A stretch of 10,555 nucleotides of DNA from the NCBI GenBank assembly GCA_018660305.1, contig JABJKO010000283.1:1-10555 (forward strand), written 5' to 3'. The notes beneath the pieces were generated by a model. The model had not been told where the DNA came from. It made no database searches and worked only from the letters and a program-made list of their open reading frames with translations. This document shows, in pieces, positions 6,464 through 10,555 of the stretch. The number at the start of each line of letters is the position of its first letter. Positions within the stretch are counted from its first letter, which is position 1. This DNA comes from Rhodospirillaceae bacterium. Its GTDB lineage: Bacteria > Pseudomonadota > Alphaproteobacteria > MPNO01 > UBA2964. A program made the position numbers and the translations under genes.

Positions 6464-7525
6464 TTACCCGTACAGATGAAAGGCGATAGCGAAGCGGGTG
6501 CCCGCGCTTACCGGCATTACCTCGTGGAGCAACGCCGACGAATAGACCACCGCATAGCCTCGCGGCAGTTGGTAGAGGTCGTCGCTATATTCGCGAAATT
6601 TAAGCGCGCCGCCCTGGTAATCGTCGTTCAGCATGACTGAGACCGTAAACCGGCGGTGCTCTGTCTCCGACGTTGCGCAATCGCGGTGACGCCGCACATG
6701 GCCATCGTTGGCGCTGTCATAACGGAGCAGCGCATAAAATTCACGGTTGGCGGCGCGGGTCATAAAGGCCTTGCTGATTTCCTCAGTAACCCGGGGCCCG
6801 ATGATTGAATCCAGCCAGGCCTGAGGTTCAGGCTCCTCAACCAGATACTGCTTCATGGCACCAAAATCGTTGAGGAAGGTCTTGCCACCCTCGTCAATGT
6901 CGGAGTGACCAGCCCCACGATGATCCGCTTCGTAACGGTGCCATAGATCGATGCAGCGCTGGCATTCCCGCTCGTCCAGCAGACGCGGGATAACCAGTAC
7001 CGGAGCATGGGGAGTGCCGGCCCCCGCAGCGCGCCCGTTATTGATTTTGTCGATACAGGCAGAAATCTCTCCCGCGGGGCTTTCCCCAGGGGCCGCCGCG
7101 GCGATGCCGGCGATGCGGCAATTGTGATCGAGGAGGACGGCCACCAACGCTCCGCCACTGCCGGGCACCACCCCGTAGGCGCCAAATGTACCGCCGTCGG
7201 GGTCGCCAAGCAGATGATAGGAAGAGCCAGCCCCACCGGGCGGCGAGACTTCGGGTGACGGGCTCGAGGGAAGCGGTCCGGGTTTTATATGAAAGATCGT
7301 CAGGGGCTTACCCGCCAGCGGTCCGGCCAGCGACAGAATATCGGCGAGTCCCGTCGCCGCGGCATCCGGGCCTGCGGTTTCGAAAAGAACCAGCACCGGC
7401 TCGCCGGCAATGTCGAATTCCAACGGGCTCCATTTGGTGCCTTCAGGATCGGACAGGATAAAGGCTGGCACGGGGTCACCGACGCGAAGACTGGAATAGT
7501 CCTCCGTCCTGTTCATTGCGCTCAC
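6464..7525 (-). CDS. Peroxiredoxin-like/2OG-Fe(II) oxygenase fusion
   Basis: This is a two-domain protein of 353 residues. Residues about 10-160 read as a thioredoxin-fold AhpC/TSA-type peroxiredoxin (VGDPVPAFILSDPEG; VLVLFETAG; HLLGDPDGGTFGAYGV), but the segment where the peroxidatic Cys belongs (ETAGPDAAAT, about 49-58) has none, so peroxidase activity is unlikely. Residues about 175-353 are a prolyl-4-hydroxylase-like Fe(II)/2-oxoglutarate oxygenase with the full facial triad: His280 and Asp282 (HRD), His334 (LLHEV), and the 2OG-binding Arg344 (GTRFAIAFHL). It should hydroxylate an unknown substrate using O2 and 2-oxoglutarate, in the cytoplasm (no signal peptide). The start is GTG 7525, preceded by GAGGGG seven bases away; an ATG three codons in is possible. 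It is divergent from the FkbM gene. The fusion may use the dead domain for protein binding or redox sensing, which is inference. Confidence 0.87.
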   Translation of the reverse strand: MSAMNRTEDYSSLRVGDPVPAFILSDPEGTKWSPLEFDIAGEPVLVLFETAGPDAAATGLADILSLAGPLAGKPLTIFHIKPGPLPSSPSPEVSPPGGAGSSYHLLGDPDGGTFGAYGVVPGSGGALVAVLLDHNCRIAGIAAAAPGESPAGEISACIDKINNGRAAGAGTPHAPVLVIPRLLDERECQRCIDLWHRYEADHRGAGHSDIDEGGKTFLNDFGAMKQYLVEEPEPQAWLDSIIGPRVTEEISKAFMTRAANREFYALLRYDSANDGHVRRHRDCATSETEHRRFTVSVMLNDDYQGGALKFREYSDDLYQLPRGYAVVYSSALLHEVMPVSAGTRFAIAFHLYG

Positions 7526-7671
7526 GCACTATCCCCTCTGAATTCCGCCGCGGCAAGTCTACGTCCGCCACAAAGTCCGCCGCAATCGGTATTGTTGCGA
7601 TTCTGTAAATGGTATGGCCACACTGAGTCTCCGGTCTTTTTACCGGGGCCTTTCATGGCGGTGCCGTTCGC

Positions 7672-8457
7672 GTGACGCCCCTAGTAAGCATACAACATCT
7701 AATCCTTCGATTGGTCGCTCTTGCAGCGAAATTAGGCATCGCAAAAAGCAGCTGGATAAAGCTCATCCAGCCCAGGTCGCACCTCCATTTCGGCACCTGG
7801 CTGCCGGTGGGCGTCTACAAGGACATCTTCGTAAACAACCATTACCACTGCCCCATCGCCTTGCGCCACGACGCCCGTATTGTCGATGGCGGCGCAAATA
7901 TCGGTTTATCGTCATTGTATTTTTTGCATCGATACCCGGATGCACGGATCGAGGCCTACGAGGCCAACCCGCTTACATGCAGATTACTGACAAAAACACT
8001 CGCCTCGGCAAAATTCGCGGCTGGCCGGTATTCCGTTCATGGCAAGGCGCTGCACACCGAAGACGGCCAGGTTCCGTTTTATGCCAATCCAGACACGCCG
8101 TCGGCGCTGAATTCCAGCATCGCCGGCCGCGACAATATGAAGGAACGCGGAAAGCGGATCGAAATCCCGGCGGTCGATATTCGCGGATTGCTCAAAAAAC
8201 CTGTCGATCTGTTGAAGCTTGATGTGGAAGGCCATGAATATCTCCTCCTCGATGTTCCGGAAATCACGCCCGAAACCGTCCGTGCCATGGTGATCGAATT
8301 CCACGAAATGACGGACCACCAGGCTGAGTGCGCGCGGCTGTTTTCACGGTTCAGGGATGCCGGTTACCGGATAGAGTTCGTCGAGGACCCCGACCGCGAT
8401 GCCCTGGCGCCGGCGAGTTGGAACGGTACTCACGTTATCAGGATTTACGCCGCCTAA
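7672..8457 (+). CDS. FkbM-family SAM-dependent methyltransferase
   Basis: This is a 261-residue class I SAM methyltransferase of the FkbM family, whose members O-methylate sugars, polyketides and other small molecules. The glycine-rich SAM loop is VDGGANIG at residues 71-78, the acidic strand-2 region is EAYEAN at 94-99, and the family block LKLDVEGHEY is at 181-190. The N-terminal 60 residues are a helical extension and there is no signal peptide. The start is not secure. GTG 7672 gives this length but has a weak ribosome-binding site; it overlaps the stop of a six-codon reading from ATG 7655 (GTGA overlap), which could couple translation. Its stop overlaps that of the convergent dioxygenase. 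The acceptor substrate is unknown, although a surface glycan or a secondary metabolite is typical of the family. Confidence 0.88.
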   Translation: MTPLVSIQHLILRLVALAAKLGIAKSSWIKLIQPRSHLHFGTWLPVGVYKDIFVNNHYHCPIALRHDARIVDGGANIGLSSLYFLHRYPDARIEAYEANPLTCRLLTKTLASAKFAAGRYSVHGKALHTEDGQVPFYANPDTPSALNSSIAGRDNMKERGKRIEIPAVDIRGLLKKPVDLLKLDVEGHEYLLLDVPEITPETVRAMVIEFHEMTDHQAECARLFSRFRDAGYRIEFVEDPDRDALAPASWNGTHVIRIYAA

Positions 8458-9323
8458 ACCGCCCTCTCCCGGCAGGTGGTCCGGCGCATGTCACGGACAT
8501 ATCGCTGATCATCGAACGGCGTGGCGCGATGCATGGTCGCGAGGTTATCCCAGATCAGCACATCGCCCACCGACCAGTCATGGGCAAAGACGTAATGGGG
8601 CTGGGTCGCAATACTCCGCAGCTCGTCGAGGAAATCCTTTGTCTCGTCGTCGGGCCAGCCGACGATGCGGCGAATGTGGGAGGCCAGATAGAGCACCTTG
8701 CGGCCCGACCCTGGATGCTCGTGGACCAGTTTGTGCCGCGCTGGCGACCGGGTGGCGCGTTCAGTCTCCGTCGGTTCGGGCCCACCGCCCAGCACCCGCG
8801 AGTACCAGTAATCATGCTCCGCCACCAGACCATGGAGCCGTGATTTCACGGCCTCGGGCAGATCGTCATACACCGTCCGCATATCCACCAGCTCGGTCTC
8901 GCCCCCTTCGGGCGGAACAATGTGAGCCGACAGCAGCGACCAGGTGGCACGGATGTCATAAAAACTCATGTCCGTATGCCACAGCCGGTTGGCGCGTTTG
9001 TACATGAGCCGCCGGGAGTCTTCGGCAAAAATATTGCCGCCGCCATCGAGATTGCTTTGATCGACGATCTCGTCATAGGGCACGCGCACCCCGTTCCCCA
9101 CCATGTTAGGCACCTGTCCCCGTTCCATGGGACCGAGAAGCGCGCTAAAGGCGATGTGTTCGTCATTGCTGAGCGGTGTCTCATGGGGCACGACGCAAAC
9201 CGCATAGTCGTCCAGTGCGGCGATCAGTGCCGCTACGGTGTCTGCGTCGGTGTCGCGCCGCATATCCATGCCGGTGATTTCCGCCGCAAACAGGGGATGC
9301 AATTTTCTGGCCTGAAGGATCAT
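8454..9323 (-). CDS. TauD/TfdA-family Fe(II)/2OG dioxygenase
   Basis: This is a 289-residue non-heme iron dioxygenase of the TauD/TfdA family, coupling 2-oxoglutarate decarboxylation to hydroxylation of a small acid, sulfonate, ether or similar compound. Iron ligands are His116 and Asp118 (LWHTDMSFY) and distal His265 (TMHRATPF); the 2OG-anchoring Arg lies in the RYVRDMRRTT block (274-283). Other family marks are PPEGGETELVDMR, the GWPDDE stretch and GDVLIWDN. The start ATG 9323 is chosen because GAGG precedes it at a seven-base gap and MILQARKLHPLFAAEITG is the usual N-terminus; the upstream GTG-type extension to 9380 lacks support. The 3' end overlaps the FkbM stop. The closest subgroup by eye is the TfdA-like (2,4-D dioxygenase-like) proteins, but the substrate cannot be assigned. 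Confidence 0.9.
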   Translation of the reverse strand: MILQARKLHPLFAAEITGMDMRRDTDADTVAALIAALDDYAVCVVPHETPLSNDEHIAFSALLGPMERGQVPNMVGNGVRVPYDEIVDQSNLDGGGNIFAEDSRRLMYKRANRLWHTDMSFYDIRATWSLLSAHIVPPEGGETELVDMRTVYDDLPEAVKSRLHGLVAEHDYWYSRVLGGGPEPTETERATRSPARHKLVHEHPGSGRKVLYLASHIRRIVGWPDDETKDFLDELRSIATQPHYVFAHDWSVGDVLIWDNLATMHRATPFDDQRYVRDMRRTTCRERAV

Positions 9324-9384
9324 CTCGGAGCCTCTATCGAATTGATGTAGAGAGGGCACAGGTTCGGACCGCCACCCCACTGAC

Positions 9385-9570
9385 CTATTCTAGAGCAGTA
9401 TCCTGGTCTGAAAAAACACGTCCCCAGGGAATTCGGCGAACACCGTGCAGCTTTTGTCCATTCAATTCACGTGAAAATTCCGACAAAAAATTCAGAATAA
9501 ATTCCGGCGTAATCTCTGGTGTAATCTCCGGTAAGTCACACGAGTTATTGACTTTGCTGCAAATTTTCAT
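9385..9570 (-). CDS. Possible 61-residue ORF upstream of the dioxygenase
   Basis: From ATG 9570 the frame runs 61 codons (MKICSKVNNSCDLP start, then EITPEITPEF) to TAG at 9385, ending 61 bases before the dioxygenase start on the same strand. The doubled EITP comes from the 12-base tandem repeat. There is no clear ribosome-binding site and no known family. It could be a leader ORF of the dioxygenase transcript or chance in an AT-rich region. Confidence 0.2.
   Translation of the reverse strand: MKICSKVNNSCDLPEITPEITPEFILNFLSEFSRELNGQKLHGVRRIPWGRVFSDQDTALE
9506..9529. repeat. Two-copy 12-base tandem repeat
   Basis: GGCGTAATCTCT (9506-9517) is followed directly by GGTGTAATCTCC (9518-9529), identical at 10 of 12 positions, and then a third GGT. 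The spacing of about one helical turn could suit a tandem operator upstream of the dioxygenase gene, but two copies are weak evidence. Confidence 0.4.
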
Positions 9571-9675
9571 TCATAACCGGCCAAACGTATTGCATTCGAT
9601 TGGCGCAGCCTGAATATTCGGTACGCCGTTTAGCCCGGATACCCCTGACAATGTATGCGTTAAACCGGCCGCTCC

Positions 9676-9690
9676 GTCACAGAGTGTGAC
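9676..9690 (+). promoter_or_regulatory. Short perfect hairpin in the cold-shock leader
   Basis: GTCACA (9676-9681) pairs with TGTGAC (9685-9690) around a three-base loop, ending 20 bases before the AGAGGA ribosome-binding site. In a CspA-family leader such a stem could influence ribosome access or RNA stability. Function is inferred. Confidence 0.4.
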
Positions 9691-9722
9691 AGGCGGAAAC
9701 AATGTCTGTTAGAGGAAAAACG

Positions 9723-9932
9723 ATGCCTACTGGTACTGTAAAATGGTTCAACCCCACGAAGGGTTATGGTTTCATCGAACCGGAAGACGGCTCAAATGAC
9801 GCCTTCGTCCATATTTCGGCCGTCGAGCGTGCTGGACTGAGTTCTCTTAACGAAGGCCAGAAGGTCTCTTACGAGCTTCAGGCCGGTCAGAATGGCAAAA
9901 CATCCGCCGAAAATTTGTCGGTCATCGACTGA
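9723..9932 (+). CDS. CspA-family cold-shock protein
   Basis: This is a 69-residue single cold-shock domain protein that binds single-stranded RNA or DNA and melts RNA structure in the cytoplasm. The five-strand OB fold is recognisable: GTVKWFNPTKGYGFIEP contains RNP1 (KGYGFIEP, residues 13-20), DAFVHIS (26-32) is RNP2, and LNEGQKVSYEL and GKTSAENLSVI form the last strands. The start ATG 9723 is chosen because AGAGGA lies six bases before it and MPTGTVKWF is the standard N-terminus; an in-frame ATG at 9702 would add seven non-family residues that cover the ribosome-binding site. Length and motif spacing are normal. Control by its long leader is likely from family knowledge. Confidence 0.95.
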   Translation: MPTGTVKWFNPTKGYGFIEPEDGSNDAFVHISAVERAGLSSLNEGQKVSYELQAGQNGKTSAENLSVID

Positions 9933-9988
9933 CGAAAAGCTGACGACCGGGTGACTAACCTCCATAAATTTTATTGGGGGCAGGACGC

Positions 9989-10048
9989 TTGTCTGATCGC
10001 AATAAGAATAAAACGTACGGAGGCTCATCTGGGCCCCCGTTAGGCTGA
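9989..10048 (+). CDS. Possible 19-residue peptide before the small basic protein
   Basis: A TTG at 9989 opens a 19-codon frame (MSDRNKNKTYGGSSGPPLG) that closes at TGA 10046-10048, just where the ribosome-binding site of the next gene begins. This spacing would allow translational coupling. Support is limited to that placement and a protein-like, Gly/Ser/Pro-rich composition; AGGA at 9982-9985 is only three bases from the TTG. It may be chance. Confidence 0.25.
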   Translation: MSDRNKNKTYGGSSGPPLG

Positions 10049-10063
10049 GAGGAAGTCCGCACC

Positions 10064-10294
10064 ATGGCCCGAAAAAAACCCAAGGGTAAGAGCGTCGCCT
10101 TTACGGCGTTCAACGTAAACTATGAAGACGGCATGGTGACGTCGAACCGGCGTGTATCGAACGAATTGCTCGACCAGACCTATGGCGAGGCTTTCGAAGA
10201 CCTCGCCCGTACCGCCATCGAGAATCAGGATAACGAGATCGCCCAGCGCTCCGGCCAGCGCCGCGCTAAAATAAAATCCATTCAGCGGGTCTGA
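10064..10294 (+). CDS. Small basic hypothetical protein (76 aa)
   Basis: This is a 76-residue cytoplasmic protein with no recognised domain. It starts with a lysine/arginine-rich tail (MARKKPKGKS), has a central FTAFNVNYEDGMVTSNRRVSNELL stretch, here noted as positions about 13-36, then an acidic helix (GEAFEDLARTAIENQDNEIAQ) and a basic C-terminus (RSGQRRAKIKSIQRV). The alternating basic and acidic parts suggest RNA or protein binding, which is inference. AGAGGA at 10048-10053 lies ten bases before ATG 10064. It follows the cold-shock gene on the same strand with 131 bases between, so it may share a transcript. The clean ribosome-binding site and coherent composition favour a real gene. Confidence 0.7.
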   Translation: MARKKPKGKSVAFTAFNVNYEDGMVTSNRRVSNELLDQTYGEAFEDLARTAIENQDNEIAQRSGQRRAKIKSIQRV

Positions 10295-10313
10295 CCGGGG
10301 GTCTACCGACACT

Positions 10314-10330
10314 CCCCATCGAGGGGCTTT
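10314..10330 (+). terminator. Short hairpin after the small basic protein gene
   Basis: CCCC (10314-10317) and GGGG (10323-10326) can pair around ATCGA, followed by CTTTAAT. The stem is short and the T tract poor, so it is a weak candidate terminator. It separates the gene from the convergent dioxygenase fragment. Confidence 0.35.
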
Positions 10331-10555
10331 AATCGAGAGCTTCGCCGAGGGTGGTGCAGCGCCGCAGCTCACGGGACTGAGTATCGGGCCAGTCGGTGCG
10401 GGCGTGCAGACAGGCGAGATTGTCCCACATCACCAGATCGCCGGGTCGCCAGACATGTTCGTAATAGTTGGTGGGCTGCTCAATGATCTCGAATAGCTGC
10501 TCCAGGATCGTGTCGCTCTCATCCCGGTCAATGCCCTCGATCCACATGCTGTTGA
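10329..10555 (-). CDS. TauD/TfdA-family dioxygenase, C-terminal part (5' end outside window)
   Basis: This is the end of a second TauD/TfdA-type Fe(II)/2OG dioxygenase whose frame is open through the right edge. The first Met visible (10547) is preceded by sense codons for Asn-Ser, so it is internal. Present are the HVWRPGDLVMWDNLACLHAR block with the distal iron ligand His and the ELRRCT block carrying the 2OG-binding Arg; the HxD pair lies outside. It differs clearly from the dioxygenase at 8454-9323 (for example TDWPDTQSREL in place of TPFDDQRYVRD), so it is a distant relative, not a recent copy. Substrate unknown. Confidence 0.85.
   Translation of the reverse strand, partial: NSMWIEGIDRDESDTILEQLFEIIEQPTNYYEHVWRPGDLVMWDNLACLHARTDWPDTQSRELRRCTTLGEALD

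Larger units (their letters stand above)
9324..9722. promoter_or_regulatory. Divergent intergenic region between dioxygenase and cold-shock gene
   Basis: This stretch of about 400 bases lies between two divergently read genes. It holds the dioxygenase ribosome-binding site, a possible small minus-strand ORF (9385-9570) with an internal 12-base tandem repeat, and the long 5' region of the cold-shock gene. TTGCAT (9590-9595) and AATATT (9613-9618) with a 17-base gap form a possible, weak sigma-70 promoter for the cold-shock gene. A long leader is usual for CspA-family mRNAs, where it folds in a temperature-dependent way. Confidence 0.4.

Noticed and set aside
6236..6640. 134-codon plus-strand frame crossing the end of the oxygenase gene
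   Set aside because: It overlaps the opposite strand of a well-supported oxygenase end, shows no family motif, and lacks a ribosome-binding site.
7631..7646. CCGGT-CTTTTT-ACCGG hairpin as a terminator or regulatory stem
   Set aside because: It is only a five-base stem without a downstream T tract, in a divergent promoter region where a terminator is not expected.
7655..7675. Six-codon leader peptide (MAVPFA) before the FkbM gene
   Set aside because: The GTGA overlap with the FkbM start is suggestive, but so short a frame is expected by chance and has no ribosome-binding site.
9676..9690. GTCACA-GAG-TGTGAC as a CRP/FNR-type operator
   Set aside because: CRP sites read TGTGA-N6-TCACA; here the half-sites are in reversed order with a three-base gap, so a hairpin explains it better.
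1..10555. Mobile element, CRISPR array, tRNA or rRNA
   Set aside because: I found no transposase or integrase motif, no regularly spaced repeats, and no tRNA or rRNA-like segment. The aldolase-tail repeat is gene-derived and too diverged to be a fresh target-site duplication.

Overview
The window looks like chromosomal DNA of a GC-rich alphaproteobacterium, probably Rhodospirillales-like. The supports are codon use, the class II aldolase, GFA, FkbM and TauD/TfdA types present, a CHASE2-type cyclase, and a short CspA-family protein. This is a judgement from protein types, not a taxonomic assignment. I see no rRNA, tRNA, CRISPR array, transposase or integrase.

Left part (1-5621): the 3' portion of a class II aldolase/adducin-family gene enters from the left edge. 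It is followed by a same-strand module of envelope and signalling genes: a TPR plus beta-barrel outer-membrane protein (977-2299), a secreted FecR-domain protein (2379-3260), a CHASE2 sensor (3260-4309) and a membrane class III nucleotidyl cyclase (4355-5482). The last two are one gene by family architecture, split by a single in-frame TAA at 4307-4309. A second in-frame TAA (956-958) interrupts what looks like the natural signal-peptide start of the TPR/barrel gene at ATG 932. Sixteen bases after the cyclase there is a broken copy of the aldolase 3' end (5499-5621, about 84% identical to 611-703 by hand count, with an internal TAG). The module is therefore bracketed by one intact and one degenerate copy of the same aldolase tail. 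The layout suggests a module that was inserted or rearranged next to an aldolase gene and may now be decaying, or that tolerates stop codons.

Middle part (5622-8457): a GFA-type zinc protein lies on the + strand. A dead-peroxiredoxin/2OG-Fe(II) oxygenase fusion lies on the - strand. Divergent from it, an FkbM-family methyltransferase lies on the + strand and ends in a 3-base overlap of stop codons with a convergent TauD/TfdA dioxygenase.

Right part (8454-10555): the TauD/TfdA dioxygenase (- strand), an approximately 400-base leader/intergenic stretch, a CspA-family cold-shock protein, a small conserved-looking basic protein, and the C-terminal end of another TauD/TfdA-type dioxygenase leaving the right edge. 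Three Fe(II)/2OG oxygenases of two different folds of the superfamily therefore sit within about 4 kb. The best candidate for an under-described system is the outer-membrane barrel, periplasmic FecR protein and CHASE2-cyclase set, which has the topology to carry a signal from the cell surface to cytoplasmic cyclic nucleotide.
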